A stretch of 64,000 nucleotides of DNA from an uncultured Bacteroidota bacterium (GTDB taxonomy: Bacteria; Bacteroidota; Bacteroidia; Chitinophagales; Chitinophagaceae). Shown piece by piece: positions 38,188-50,049 of this stretch. How positions within the stretch are numbered: the stretch's first letter is position 1; every line of letters begins with the position of its first letter. Under the pieces are notes generated by a model, which saw only the letters and a program-made list of their open reading frames with translations, did no database searches and was not told the DNA's origin. The stretch lies in contig CAIJFI010000017.1 of the NCBI GenBank assembly GCA_903819975.1, positions 124,001 through 188,000 of the forward strand. The letters run 5' to 3'. Position numbers and translations under genes: made by a program.

Positions 38188-38598
38188 ATGAGCGCAGATA
38201 AACCAATTAGAGTATTAGTAGCGAAAGTAGGCCTTGATGGTCATGACAGAGGTGCCAAAGTAATTGCCACTGCTTTAAGAGATGCAGGCATGGAAGTTAT
38301 TTACACTGGCCTTCGTCAAAGTCCTGAAATGGTTGTTCAGGCAGCATTACAAGAAGATGTAGATGCCATTGGTATTAGTATTTTATCTGGAGCGCACATG
38401 ACTGTTTTTCCCAAGGTTTATCAACTGATGCAAGAAAAAGGTCTTACCAATACATTACTTACAGGAGGTGGTATTATCCCCGAGCAGGACAATGCACAAT
38501 TACAAGCAATGGGCATTGGAACACTTTTTAGCCCAGGTGCCAACACATCGGACATTGCAACTTATATTAAAAATTGGGTTGCTGAGCATAAGAAATAA
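38188..38598 (+). CDS. Stand-alone cobalamin-binding protein (methylmalonyl-CoA mutase small-subunit type)
   Basis: A 136-aa protein made only of a B12-binding domain. The DxHxxG motif (DGHDRG) provides the His ligand to cobalt, with SILSG and TGGGIIP forming the rest of the binding site. Such proteins are small subunits of acyl-CoA mutases (methylmalonyl- or isobutyryl-CoA type). No catalytic subunit gene lies nearby, so its partner must be elsewhere. It is between gltX and an enoyl-CoA hydratase, which hints at acyl-CoA metabolism. Confidence 0.88.
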   Translation: MSADKPIRVLVAKVGLDGHDRGAKVIATALRDAGMEVIYTGLRQSPEMVVQAALQEDVDAIGISILSGAHMTVFPKVYQLMQEKGLTNTLLTGGGIIPEQDNAQLQAMGIGTLFSPGANTSDIATYIKNWVAEHKK

Positions 38599-38642
38599 GT
38601 AGAAAAAAATAACAAGATTCTTAATTTTTAAATTGCTTCATT

Positions 38643-39422
38643 ATGTCTTTCCAAACTCTATTTACTAAAATGGAAGATCATACTTTGATCGTTACCATTA
38701 ATCGTCCAGACGTTTTAAACGCTTTAAACAAACAAGTAATCAATGACCTTGATGCTGTGATGGACCGAGTATATAAATTTCCAGAAATAAAAAGTGTAGT
38801 CATAACGGGTGCAGGTCTTAAAAGCTTTGTAGCTGGTGCTGACATAAAAGAATTTGAATCATTAACAAAAGAGCAAGCAGTTGAAGTTGCTAAAAGAGGA
38901 CAAGCGGTTTTCTCTAAAATTGAGCGTTGCCCAAAACCTGTAGTTGCATGTGTAAACGGATTCGCATTGGGTGGCGGATGTGAATTAGCAATGAGCTGTC
39001 ATTTTGTGATTGCATCTGAAAGTGCCACATTTGGACAGCCAGAAGTTAACCTAGGCATCATGGTGGGCTATGGTGGTTCTCAAAGATTGACACAAAGAGT
39101 TGGCAAAGGCAGGGCCATGGAATTAATCATAACCGGCAAGACTATTAATGCTACACAAGCCATGAACTATGGCCTAGCAAACTATGTTGTTCCTCAATCG
39201 GAATTATTAGACAAAGCTTTTTCTATTTTAAGAGTATGTCATCAAAAATCATCAATTGCTGTTGGAAATTCTATTAAGGCAATTAATGCTGTATGGGACG
39301 AACAAGTAAATGGTTATGATGTAGAAGCGGCTTTATTTGGAGAATGCTTTGTAACGGACGATTGTAAGGAAGGAATTCAAGCATTTTTGGAGAAAAGAAA
39401 GCCTGTATTTAAAGGCCACTGA
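38643..39422 (+). CDS. Enoyl-CoA hydratase/isomerase family protein
   Basis: Crotonase-fold enzyme of 259 aa that probably hydrates 2-enoyl-CoA in fatty-acid or amino-acid breakdown. The oxyanion-hole regions FVAGADIKEF and NGFALGGGCELAM are present. The two catalytic Glu of hydratases are kept, one in GGGCEL and one in FGQPEVNLGI. Substrate range cannot be inferred. It lies 44 bases after the B12-binding gene and shares its direction. Confidence 0.9.
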   Translation: MSFQTLFTKMEDHTLIVTINRPDVLNALNKQVINDLDAVMDRVYKFPEIKSVVITGAGLKSFVAGADIKEFESLTKEQAVEVAKRGQAVFSKIERCPKPVVACVNGFALGGGCELAMSCHFVIASESATFGQPEVNLGIMVGYGGSQRLTQRVGKGRAMELIITGKTINATQAMNYGLANYVVPQSELLDKAFSILRVCHQKSSIAVGNSIKAINAVWDEQVNGYDVEAALFGECFVTDDCKEGIQAFLEKRKPVFKGH

Positions 39423-39470
39423 TTCCCGTCATAAACTTATATTTTAATCTATTTTTTTCGCTGGGTGTCT

Positions 39471-39478
39471 TACCTTTG
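39471..39478 (+). promoter_or_regulatory. -7 promoter element of fumC
   Basis: TACCTTTG is exact to TAnnTTTG and lies 21 bases before the fumC ATG. Confidence 0.6.
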
Positions 39479-39499
39479 CGCTACTAAATTATTGCAATT

Positions 39500-40894
39500 A
39501 TGGAATACAGAATTGAGAAAGACACAATGGGTGAAGTTAAAGTTCCTTCACATGTTTATTGGGGTGCTCAAACACAAAGAAGTATTGAGAATTTCAAAAT
39601 AGCTCAAGACATTAATAGAATGCCGAAAGAAATTATTCGTGCATTTGCATACTTAAAAAAAGCAGCAGCATTAACTAATTTTGATGCAGGTGTTTTACCA
39701 AAAGAAAAATGTGATTTAATTGGGCAGGTTTGTGACGAAATTTTAGCAGGTAAATTAGATGATCAATTCCCATTAGTAGTATGGCAAACAGGTAGCGGTA
39801 CCCAAAGCAATATGAACATGAATGAAGTAATCGCTTATCGTGCGCACGTAATAAACGGAGGAAGCTTATTAGACCATGACAAATTTATCCATCCTAACGA
39901 TGATGTAAATAAATCACAATCTTCTAACGACACCTTCCCTACTGCAATGCACATTGCTGCATATCAAATTTTAAAAGAAACTACCATTCCTGGTATTACT
40001 ACTTTAAAAAATACATTGGATGCAAAAAGCGCAGAATTCATGCACATTGTAAAAATTGGTCGTACGCATTTTATGGATGCTACCCCACTTACATTGGGCC
40101 AAGAAATTAGCGGTTATGCTAGCCAATTAAAACATGGATTAAAAGCAATTGAAAATACATTAGCACACTTAAGCGAATTAGCATTAGGTGGTACTGCTGT
40201 TGGAACAGGTATTAATACTCCAAAAGGTTATTCAGAAAATGTTGCAAAGCATATTGCCAACTTAACAGGATTACCATTCATAACTGCAGAAAATAAATTT
40301 GAAGCATTGGCAGCACATGATGCTATCGTTGAATCTCATGGTGCATTAAAAACTGTAGCGGTGAGTTTAATGAAAATTGCGAACGACGTTCGTATGTTGT
40401 CATCTGGTCCAAGAAGCGGTATAGGTGAAATATTTATCCCAGATAATGAACCAGGATCTTCTATTATGCCAGGTAAAGTAAACCCTACTCAATCTGAAGC
40501 ATTAACAATGATTGCTGCACAAGTAATGGGCAACGATGTTGCCATTAACGTAGGTGGATCAATGGGACACTTTGAATTAAACGTGTTTAAACCAGTTATG
40601 ATTTACAACTTCTTACATAGTGCTAGATTAATTGGGGATGGTTGTGTGAGTTTCAACGAAAAATGTGCAATTGGGTTAGCTCCAATCGAAGCTAATATCA
40701 ATAAGCATGTAAATAATAGCTTAATGTTAGTGACTTCATTAAACACTAAGATTGGATATTATAAGTCGGCTGAAATTGCTCAAAAAGCACATAAAGAAGG
40801 AACTACCTTAAAAGAAATGGCTGTTAAATTAGGATACGTTACTCCTGAAGAATTTGATGCATGGGTAATACCTAAAGATATGGTGGGACTATAA
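39500..40894 (+). CDS. fumC: Class II fumarate hydratase
   Basis: TCA-cycle enzyme interconverting fumarate and malate without iron-sulfur. It shows the class II signature [13 protein letters not shown], the substrate-binding [13 protein letters not shown] and the [14 protein letters not shown] and [16 protein letters not shown] regions. Length 464 aa is typical. It has its own promoter and a strong terminator shared with the convergent amidohydrolase gene. Confidence 0.97.
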   Translation: MEYRIEKDTMGEVKVPSHVYWGAQTQRSIENFKIAQDINRMPKEIIRAFAYLKKAAALTNFDAGVLPKEKCDLIGQVCDEILAGKLDDQFPLVVWQTGSGTQSNMNMNEVIAYRAHVINGGSLLDHDKFIHPNDDVNKSQSSNDTFPTAMHIAAYQILKETTIPGITTLKNTLDAKSAEFMHIVKIGRTHFMDATPLTLGQEISGYASQLKHGLKAIENTLAHLSELALGGTAVGTGINTPKGYSENVAKHIANLTGLPFITAENKFEALAAHDAIVESHGALKTVAVSLMKIANDVRMLSSGPRSGIGEIFIPDNEPGSSIMPGKVNPTQSEALTMIAAQVMGNDVAINVGGSMGHFELNVFKPVMIYNFLHSARLIGDGCVSFNEKCAIGLAPIEANINKHVNNSLMLVTSLNTKIGYYKSAEIAQKAHKEGTTLKEMAVKLGYVTPEEFDAWVIPKDMVGL

Positions 40895-40908
40895 TACTAT
40901 AAGCTTCA

Positions 40909-40950
40909 TTAATAATAAAGGCCCTCATAATTGAGGGCCTTTATTATTAA
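40909..40950. terminator. Bidirectional terminator between fumC and the amidohydrolase gene
   Basis: A perfect 19-bp inverted repeat with a 4-base loop has a GGCCCTC core and an AT-rich base that gives T-rich tails on both strands. It overlaps the stop codon of the minus-strand gene. Confidence 0.88.
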
Positions 40951-42572
40951 TGAACTCTTTCTCCATTTAAATAGGTGCGCTTAACTTTAACATTTAAGAT
41001 ACTATCCGTAGGTACTTTCATTAGGTCTTTATCAAGTATAATAAAGTCGGCCTTTTTGCCTACTTCCAATGAACCAACTTGCTTCTCCATTCTGTTTGCT
41101 TTTGCTGCCCAAATGGTCATTCCTTTAATTGTTTGTTCACGCGTTAAAGCATTCTCCATTTGAAAGCCACCTGCAGGAAATCCTTTGCTATCCTGTCTTG
41201 CGACTGCCGCTAAGAAAGTCTTAAATGGATTAATTTCTTCAACAGGAAAATCAGTTCCCAAAGGCAACCAATTATTTTGTTCTAATAATTGCTTGTATGC
41301 ATAGCCTCCTTTTAATCTTTCTGCACCTAATCTGTCTCCTGCCCAATACATATCACTTGTGCTATGCGTAGGCTGTACCGATGGAACTATATTATTATCC
41401 CCAAATAAATGAAAATCAGCAGGATTAATAATTTGTGCATGTTCAATTCTCCAACGTTTATTATTCTTTCCTTTTAAATATTTAGCATACACATTTAAAA
41501 TGGTTCTATTAGCACTATCTCCAATAGCATGGGTACACATTTGAAAATCGGTGTTAATTAATTTAGCAGCAATGGAATCAAAATGTGCTGGACTACTTAA
41601 TAGAAAGCCCCCCCAGCCTGCTTTATCAGCGTATGGCTGTAACAAACAAGCGCCTCTACTTCCCAGTGCACCATCGCCATAAACCTTAACGCCTTTCACA
41701 GACAATCTATCTGTAACATAACCGCCACCAGTAAAATATTTTGAAGTATAAGACTCAGGCTTATCACTTAACATAACATACAAACGCATTTTTAAATCAT
41801 TACTTTTTTGTAATGCATCTACTTGATCTATATCTAAAGGACTAAGTCCACAATCTGTAATGGTAGTTAATCCTGTAGCAAAACAATTTTGCTGTGCAGC
41901 AGTCAACCAGTCTTTGTAATCATTAACAGTAGCAGCAGGAACATGACTTTCCACTACACCAACCGCATTGTCTACCAATAGCCCAGTTAGCTTTCCATTT
42001 TGCAATGTAAATTGTCCTCCTTCAATGGTTTGACCCGCTTTTACACCCGCTAAACTTAAAGCAAAATCATTTGCAATACTTGCATGTCCATCAACACGCT
42101 CTAATAACACAGGCCTGTCTGGAAATAAAATATTCAATTCCGCATTGGTTGGAAATTGTTTACCCGGAAATCTGTTTTGATCCCAACCTCTTCCTTTAAT
42201 CCAACCCTTACCAGGATGCTTTGCAGCAAAATCCTTCACACGAGCAATAGCTTCCTCCCATGTAGGAACAAACATTAAATCCACTGCATACAAAGATTGT
42301 CCGTATCCCAAAAAGTGAGCATGCGCATCTATAAAACCAGGATAAACAGCAGCACCAGCTGCATTCACCATGCTATCCGATTTGTATTCTTTTAAAATAT
42401 CATCATTAGTACCAATTGCAACAATCTTGCCATCCATTACAGCCATGGCTTCGGCAGTTGCAAACTCATTATTTACGGTATAAATTTGTGCGTGGTGCAC
42501 AATTAAATCCACTCTTTGATTTATACAAGAACTAAATAAAACCACAATTGCAATTGCTAATAAATTACGCAT
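40947..42572 (-). CDS. YtcJ-like amidohydrolase, predicted lipoprotein
   Basis: Amidohydrolase-superfamily TIM barrel of 541 aa in the amidohydrolase-3 (YtcJ-like) group. Metal ligands appear in GFIDAHAHFLGYG and later in CTHAIGDSANR and RIEHAQI, with the final Asp in LGTDFPVEEI. The N-terminus MRNLLAIAIVVLFSSC ends in a lipobox-like SSC, so it is probably anchored to a membrane facing the periplasm. Substrate unknown. It lies downstream of an AraC-type gene with a 115-base gap that shows nothing convincing. Confidence 0.85.
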   Translation of the reverse strand: MRNLLAIAIVVLFSSCINQRVDLIVHHAQIYTVNNEFATAEAMAVMDGKIVAIGTNDDILKEYKSDSMVNAAGAAVYPGFIDAHAHFLGYGQSLYAVDLMFVPTWEEAIARVKDFAAKHPGKGWIKGRGWDQNRFPGKQFPTNAELNILFPDRPVLLERVDGHASIANDFALSLAGVKAGQTIEGGQFTLQNGKLTGLLVDNAVGVVESHVPAATVNDYKDWLTAAQQNCFATGLTTITDCGLSPLDIDQVDALQKSNDLKMRLYVMLSDKPESYTSKYFTGGGYVTDRLSVKGVKVYGDGALGSRGACLLQPYADKAGWGGFLLSSPAHFDSIAAKLINTDFQMCTHAIGDSANRTILNVYAKYLKGKNNKRWRIEHAQIINPADFHLFGDNNIVPSVQPTHSTSDMYWAGDRLGAERLKGGYAYKQLLEQNNWLPLGTDFPVEEINPFKTFLAAVARQDSKGFPAGGFQMENALTREQTIKGMTIWAAKANRMEKQVGSLEVGKKADFIILDKDLMKVPTDSILNVKVKRTYLNGERVH

Positions 42573-42687
42573 AGTAATAGTTTGAGGAAATAAAAATAAC
42601 TAAAATAAAAGGAAGAAAAGCACAAATAAGGATAAACGAAATGTGAAACAAATAACTGTACAAGTTATACGCCAAGATGCAGATAAA

Positions 42688-43614
42688 TTAGTTCAACAAT
42701 TCACAAGGCTTTAAGCCTGTATGCTTTTTAAAAGCGGCAGAAAAGTGAGAGATACTAGAATAACCTAATAAGGCTGACACATCCGTTACACTTAATGCCT
42801 TTTCATACAACAAATACTTAGCATGTTCCATTCGTTGTTGTTGGTAAAAATCAAAAATGGTAGTTCCAAAAACCTCTTTAAATCCTTTCTTTAAATAGCA
42901 CTCATTCATTGCCACTTTTCGACTCAATTCCTTAATGGTAATAGGATCTCCAATATGTTGCAGTAAAATTTCTCTAGCTTGATAAATACTTTCCTTGCCT
43001 CTGTCATCTGCTAAGAATTTACAAGTAAATCCTTCTTCTTTTTCATCATCTACAATTACATCCAAACTTTGCAAAAGCAACTCGTGAATTTTTGCATTGA
43101 TAAAAATATTCTCCAAAGAACCTGTATAGCTGTGGTTCAATACCGCATCTAAAGTTTTACGCTTACGGATACTTAAAGGAAATATTTTAGTAAACGCATT
43201 GGGATGTTTAAATGCAAGTACTTCGTCCTTAGTTGTTGTCAATTTTACATTATGTAAAAACTGATGTAAAAAAGTAGAAGTAAAATGGAATGAAAATATA
43301 TCTACTGTTCTTAAAGGTCCGGCACAATCCTCGGTTGGTAATTGATTACAATTTCCACAAACCTTATTGTCACAAAATCTATTGCCAGAAATACAAAAAC
43401 GTAATTCTAAAAAATTATCCTTTGGTTGATCTGCATTGTAATGATAAACAAACATACCTGTATCCTCGGTAGTCCAGGTATCTTGCGTATAATAACGCTT
43501 AATACTATACTGTGTTGACCCAGGAATATGCTGGTCCTTATGCCATAACAAGGCCATTCCCGCAAATTCTGCAGGTTTATTTACTTGTTTTAATATATCT
43601 AAGGCTTGTATCAC
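42688..43614 (-). CDS. AraC family transcriptional regulator with a Cys-rich N-terminal domain
   Basis: A 308-aa regulator. The C-terminal ~100 residues hold two helix-turn-helix motifs of the AraC type (TIKELSRKVAMNECYLKKGFKEVFG and VTDVSALLGYSSISHFSAAFKKHTG). The N-terminal domain has five Cys within 24 residues (C74, C81, C86, C89, C97), suggesting metal or redox sensing. The frame starts at a GTG at 43614; an ATG at 43557 is a shorter option. Repeated TAATG elements lie just upstream. Confidence 0.88.
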   Translation of the reverse strand: MIQALDILKQVNKPAEFAGMALLWHKDQHIPGSTQYSIKRYYTQDTWTTEDTGMFVYHYNADQPKDNFLELRFCISGNRFCDNKVCGNCNQLPTEDCAGPLRTVDIFSFHFTSTFLHQFLHNVKLTTTKDEVLAFKHPNAFTKIFPLSIRKRKTLDAVLNHSYTGSLENIFINAKIHELLLQSLDVIVDDEKEEGFTCKFLADDRGKESIYQAREILLQHIGDPITIKELSRKVAMNECYLKKGFKEVFGTTIFDFYQQQRMEHAKYLLYEKALSVTDVSALLGYSSISHFSAAFKKHTGLKPCELLN

Positions 43615-43624
43615 AGATGTAAAA

Positions 43625-43680
43625 TTAATGTATAAACATTAAAAGGACCCAAATGGTTCATTTAATGACGAAATAATGAC
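43625..43680. promoter_or_regulatory. Candidate operator region of the AraC-type gene
   Basis: A 7-bp inverted repeat, TTAATGT-ATAA-ACATTAA (43625-43642), is followed by two direct TAATGAC copies 11 bp apart (43663-43669 and 43674-43680). AraC regulators often bind direct repeats one helical turn apart. Autoregulation is an inference. Confidence 0.35.
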
Positions 43681-43838
43681 ATTTAGCCTTCAAAATTTTA
43701 ACAAAGTCCTGAACCTTACAAACAATCCGTTTAAAGGCCTTTTTTAGCCTCATTTTTGACCTCAAAATAATTCACAAAAGCATTGAATTGGGGATAACTA
43801 AAGCGGCTTAAAAAGCAAGTGCAACTGCTTAATTTTCT

Positions 43839-45869
<2,031 letters not shown>

Positions 45870-45987
45870 ACCTAGTTTTAGGCCTAAAAAAGGTATTTTT
45901 TAACAAAAAATCAATGTTATATTAAAGGGAATCACAATAAATAACCTACTTTCAATTCAGCAATTTTAACACTAAAATTTATACAAA

Positions 45988-46194
45988 ATGGACACTTCAA
46001 AAATGATCAAAGCTTATTGCTTAAAAACTAAAGAAAAAAATGTACCAATGCATGACGCTGTTGTAACTAAAACTGCTAAAGGTGGTTACATGGCTGGCGG
46101 TCACGACGGTAAAGGAAATAAAATGGCTGCTATCATGAGCGAAACAAATGCTTTAAAAGCAATCGCTGACGGTGTAGCTACAAAGGGTTTCTAG
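45988..46194 (+). CDS. Small basic protein, DUF5679-like
   Basis: A 68-aa protein with a clear start, its own 118-base leader region and a strong terminator, so it is probably a real independent gene. MIKAYCLKTKEKNVPM...AVVTKTAKGGYMAG...GNKMAAI resembles the short zinc-ribbon-like DUF5679 layout (AYCxKCxxK...GxCPxCGxKM). However, three of the four expected Cys are replaced, leaving only C11. The rest is helical and basic. The similarity is by eye only and function is unknown. Confidence 0.75.
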   Translation: MDTSKMIKAYCLKTKEKNVPMHDAVVTKTAKGGYMAGGHDGKGNKMAAIMSETNALKAIADGVATKGF

Positions 46195-46220
46195 TATAAC
46201 TGCTAAATAGCAACTATTAT

Positions 46221-46252
46221 AAAAAAGCCTCTGAATTTTCAGAGGCTTTTTT
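46221..46252. terminator. Bidirectional terminator between the small protein and the DUF4870 gene
   Basis: A perfect 14-bp stem, AAAAAAGCCTCTGA with TCAGAGGCTTTTTT (4-base loop), gives T-tracts on both strands. Confidence 0.9.
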
Positions 46253-46259
46253 ATTTATA

Positions 46260-46613
46260 CTACTTAATGAATCTAATACACATTGGATAACGATAGGGTT
46301 TACCGTCTAAAGCTTTAATAGCTGCAACAATACTTACTACTAATGAGAAGGTTCCAAAAAAGATAAAACCTAAAATTCCAATTAGTAAAATAAGGGTAAG
46401 AAAACACACGAAATAATAAATAGCCATTGTGATATGAAAGTTCAAGGCTTCTTTTGCGTGCTCACTAACATATGGAGATTCATCTTTTTTAACTAAGTAA
46501 ATAATTAAAGGCACTAAGAAAGATCCAAAAAATCCCAACACATGCGCAAGGGTTGCTAAAGTCTTTTCATCTTGAGTAGGCTGTATGTAAATATCTTGAT
46601 ATTCGTTTTCCAT
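46260..46613 (-). CDS. DUF4870 domain-containing membrane protein
   Basis: A 117-aa membrane protein with about three hydrophobic segments, the motif EKTLATLAHVLGFFG near the start, SPYVSEHAKEALNFHITMAIYY, and a terminal AIKALDGKPYRYPMCIRFIK. These match the DUF4870 (Tic20-like) family of unknown function. It lies 33 bases downstream of mfd and may be cotranscribed with it. Confidence 0.85.
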   Translation of the reverse strand: MENEYQDIYIQPTQDEKTLATLAHVLGFFGSFLVPLIIYLVKKDESPYVSEHAKEALNFHITMAIYYFVCFLTLILLIGILGFIFFGTFSLVVSIVAAIKALDGKPYRYPMCIRFIK

Positions 46614-46646
46614 AAAAATAATTTATACCATAATAGTACAACTTAT

Positions 46647-49600
46647 TTATTGTTTTTCTATAACCCCCGAATACATTTTGTTTAAAATTCTTAAACAATC
46701 TTCCATTCCCTTTATACTTTTCACAATTAGAATAAATGTTTTGCCTACTTGCTTAAAGTGCGCATTGTTCATTGAAGTTTGAGTAAAGTCTAAAAGATTT
46801 TTGAAGGTGTTGCTTTCAAAGTAAGGAGAATCAGGTCTATTAATAAAAAAGCATCTTAGCGTGTCTTCCTTTAATGTCATTTTCTCAAAACCTAATGCTA
46901 TAGCCAATCTTCGACATTGTATGGTAATAAACAAATCATTTACTGGTGCAGGCAAAGGACCAAATCGGTCTACCAATTCCAATTTCATAATTTCTAATGC
47001 TTCATCGTCTTCCGATTGATCTAATCTCGTATATAAGGAAAGTCTTTCGCCTATATTTTCTACATAACTATCCGGAATCATAATTTCCAAATCGGTATCA
47101 ATAGTGCAGTCAGTAACAAAATCATCCTGCTTGCTAATCTCTTCTTTAAATAATTCTTGAAAGTCGGATCGTTTTAATTCTCTCACCGCTTCGGCCAAAA
47201 TTTTCTGATACATTTCAAAACCAATCTCCGCCATAAACCCGCTTTGTTCTCCTCCCAATAAATTACCCGCACCTCTTATGTCTAAGTCACGCATTGCAAT
47301 CTGAAAACCACTTCCTAATTCACTAAACTGCTCTAATGTTTGCAAGCGTTTACGAGAATCATCTGGCAAGGTACTCATTGGCGGTGCCAATAAATAACAG
47401 AAGGCTTTTTTATTGCTTCTTCCTACCCTTCCTCTTAACTGATGCAAATCGCTCAGTCCAAAGTGATGTGCATTGTTTACAATAATGGTATTTACGTTTG
47501 GTATATCTACCCCGCTCTCTACAATATTGGTACAAACCAAAACATCATAACGTCTTTCAATAAAGTCTAATATTTTTTCTTCTAACTGATGTCCTTCTAA
47601 TTGACCATGTGCAAACCCAATACTTAAGTCGGGACAAAGCTTTTGGATCATTGCGCACATTTCGGCCAAACCTTGTACACGATTATGAATAAAGAAAACC
47701 TGTCCACCCCTTTCAGTTTCATAATAGATAGTTTCTCTTATTACATCTTCATGAAACACTTGTACTTCGGTATGAATTGGTTGCCTATTTGCTGGGGCTG
47801 TGTTAATAATACTTAAATCACGCGCCCCCATTAAACTAAAATGCAATGTTCTTGGAATAGGCGTAGCAGTAAGCGTTAAACAATCCACCGTTGTTCTTAA
47901 AGTTTTTAATTTTTCTTTATGTCCTACTCCAAATTTTTGTTCTTCGTCTATAATCATTAAACCCAAATCTTTAAAAGCAACTTCCTTTCCTAAAATACCA
48001 TGCGTCCCAACCAATATATCTACCTTACCCGCTTTTACATTTTCAATGGTTGCTTTTTTCTCGGCACTTGTCTTAAATCGATTTAAATAATCTATCGTTA
48101 CCGGAAAATCTTTTAAGCGATCTTTAAAAGTTTTATAATGCTGAAATGCTAGAATAGTTGTTGGTACTAATATTGCAACTTGTTTGCCATCAATAGCTGC
48201 TTTAAATGCAGCACGCACAGCTACTTCTGTTTTACCAAATCCTACATCACCACAAACCAACCTGTCCATTGGAGTGGGTTGTTCCATATCTTTTTTAACA
48301 TCGGCAATAGCTTTTGCTTGGTCTATTGTATCCTCATACATGAAGGAAGCTTCTAATTCATGTATCATGTAATTATCCGGAGTAAATGCAAAGCCAGCCT
48401 GCGCTTTACGATGCGCATATAATTTTATCAAATCGAAAGCAATGGCTTTTACTTTAGCCTTAGTCTTGTCTTTTAATTTAACCCAAGCATCAGATCCTAG
48501 CTTGTTTACTTTTGGCGGAGCCCCTTCCTTTCCTGTGTATTTTGAAATTTTATGAAGTGAATTAATATTTACATATAAAATATCACTATCCTTATAAATA
48601 ATACGCACCGCTTCCTGAGTGTGTCCATTCACATCAATTTTTTGTAATCCACTATACACCCCTACTCCATGATCAATATGCGTTACATAATCGCCAGGTT
48701 GTAAGTCGCGCAAAGTTCTTAGAGTAATTGCCTTACTCTTGCTATAGGCCTGCTTAACCTTGTACTTGTGATAACGTTGAAATATTTGATGATCCGTATA
48801 ACAAACCATTTTATGATCATGATCTATGAAACCTTCGTGAATACTTTTTACAATGGGCGTAAATTGAATCTCTGTTTTAAGATCTGTGAAAATGGCATGT
48901 AGTCTTTCTAATTGTTTTGCTTGTTCTGCAAATAAATACAAGGTGTACCCTTGCTTTTCTAATTCTTGTAAATTGGCAATTAAATACTGAAACTGCCTAT
49001 TGAAAACTGGCTGCGACTGAGTATTAAATACAATTTTATCGGCGCTCAAATGTGCATGAAAACCCCATTCAATAAGAGTATGCTCATTTAACTTTAACTC
49101 AGTTTCTTCTACCGTTTCAAAGTCATCTATATGACTTTCTTTTTTATGAGGATCAGATTCATCTGCCTTATTCATAGCCGCATGATGCGTGATAAAAGTT
49201 TCTAAGGCCTCGTATTGATCCAAGCCTTTTTGCTTAGTAACATCCCAGTCCTTTAACCAAACAATGGTGTCTTTTGATAGAAAATCTAGTAAGGGGATTT
49301 TATCGGTATCCTCAAATTGTGTGGTAACGTTGGGAATTATATTTACCTGCAATAATTTACGCTCACTTAATTGGGAAGCCGGGTCAAAAAGTCGAATACT
49401 ATCCACTTCTTCCCCAAATAATTCAATACGATATGGCTTCTCGTTGCCGAATGAATAAATATCTAATATGCCTCCTCTTAAAGCAAATTGGCCTGGCTCA
49501 TAAACAAAATCGGTTCGCTCAAAACCATAGTCCACCATTTGTTGCATGAGTGCATTTAAATTCAAATTGTCGTTGGTCTTAATTTGAATAATATTTTGTT

Positions 49601-50039
49601 GCAAAGTTTTTGCCATCACCACTTTTTCAAAAAGTGCTTCAGGATAAGTAACAATTATTTTTTTATTGCCGCCCATCGAAATTTTAGTCAACGCCTCGGT
49701 CCTTAACATCACATGTGAGGGGTTTAAAACGCTAAAATTATGTGGAGATTTAAATGAAGATGGAAAATAAAATAAATCCAATGCCTCTGTTACACTTTCG
49801 ATAGAGTTGAAAAAATAAGCAGCTTCTTCGGCATCATTTAATACCACTAAATGATTTAAATGACTTGTTTTAGGATTGCTAAATAAAGCTTGTAAAACAA
49901 AGGCAGCAGCCGATCCGTTTAAATTTTGCAAGAAGGCTTTAAAAGGGGCAGCGTTATTATTGGACATAACTATCCTGTCCGCCAAATTATTTAGGAGGGG
50001 GGATTGCTTATAACGCTCAAACAAAGATTGCTCATTCAT
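46647..50039 (-). CDS. mfd: Transcription-repair coupling factor
   Basis: ATP-dependent translocase that removes stalled RNA polymerase and recruits UvrA. In order: a UvrB-like N-terminal module (about 1-300), the RNA polymerase-interacting CarD-like domain (about 445-505, LQPGDYVTHIDHGVGVYSGL), and the helicase core with Walker A GDVGFGKT (597-604) and DEEQKFG. A TRG-like region (HQLRGRVGRS, RDLDIRGAGNLLGGEQSGF) and a C-terminal domain follow. At 1130 aa it is full length. A -7 element, TATCTTTG (50057-50050), lies 10 bases before the ATG. Confidence 0.97.
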   Translation of the reverse strand: MNEQSLFERYKQSPLLNNLADRIVMSNNNAAPFKAFLQNLNGSAAAFVLQALFSNPKTSHLNHLVVLNDAEEAAYFFNSIESVTEALDLFYFPSSFKSPHNFSVLNPSHVMLRTEALTKISMGGNKKIIVTYPEALFEKVVMAKTLQQNIIQIKTNDNLNLNALMQQMVDYGFERTDFVYEPGQFALRGGILDIYSFGNEKPYRIELFGEEVDSIRLFDPASQLSERKLLQVNIIPNVTTQFEDTDKIPLLDFLSKDTIVWLKDWDVTKQKGLDQYEALETFITHHAAMNKADESDPHKKESHIDDFETVEETELKLNEHTLIEWGFHAHLSADKIVFNTQSQPVFNRQFQYLIANLQELEKQGYTLYLFAEQAKQLERLHAIFTDLKTEIQFTPIVKSIHEGFIDHDHKMVCYTDHQIFQRYHKYKVKQAYSKSKAITLRTLRDLQPGDYVTHIDHGVGVYSGLQKIDVNGHTQEAVRIIYKDSDILYVNINSLHKISKYTGKEGAPPKVNKLGSDAWVKLKDKTKAKVKAIAFDLIKLYAHRKAQAGFAFTPDNYMIHELEASFMYEDTIDQAKAIADVKKDMEQPTPMDRLVCGDVGFGKTEVAVRAAFKAAIDGKQVAILVPTTILAFQHYKTFKDRLKDFPVTIDYLNRFKTSAEKKATIENVKAGKVDILVGTHGILGKEVAFKDLGLMIIDEEQKFGVGHKEKLKTLRTTVDCLTLTATPIPRTLHFSLMGARDLSIINTAPANRQPIHTEVQVFHEDVIRETIYYETERGGQVFFIHNRVQGLAEMCAMIQKLCPDLSIGFAHGQLEGHQLEEKILDFIERRYDVLVCTNIVESGVDIPNVNTIIVNNAHHFGLSDLHQLRGRVGRSNKKAFCYLLAPPMSTLPDDSRKRLQTLEQFSELGSGFQIAMRDLDIRGAGNLLGGEQSGFMAEIGFEMYQKILAEAVRELKRSDFQELFKEEISKQDDFVTDCTIDTDLEIMIPDSYVENIGERLSLYTRLDQSEDDEALEIMKLELVDRFGPLPAPVNDLFITIQCRRLAIALGFEKMTLKEDTLRCFFINRPDSPYFESNTFKNLLDFTQTSMNNAHFKQVGKTFILIVKSIKGMEDCLRILNKMYSGVIEKQ

Positions 50040-50049
50040 ACCTACACAA

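Noticed and set aside
42652..42668. ATAACT-GTACA-AGTTAT inverted repeat between the amidohydrolase and AraC-type genes
   Set aside because: Six-base AT-rich arms are common by chance in this composition, and no second copy was seen.
45873..45902. Small hairpins after gyrB (CCTA/TAGG and TAAAAAA/TTTTTTA)
   Set aside because: The stems are short or AT-only and the T-run is inside the stem, so I do not call a terminator; gyrB may read on toward the small gene.
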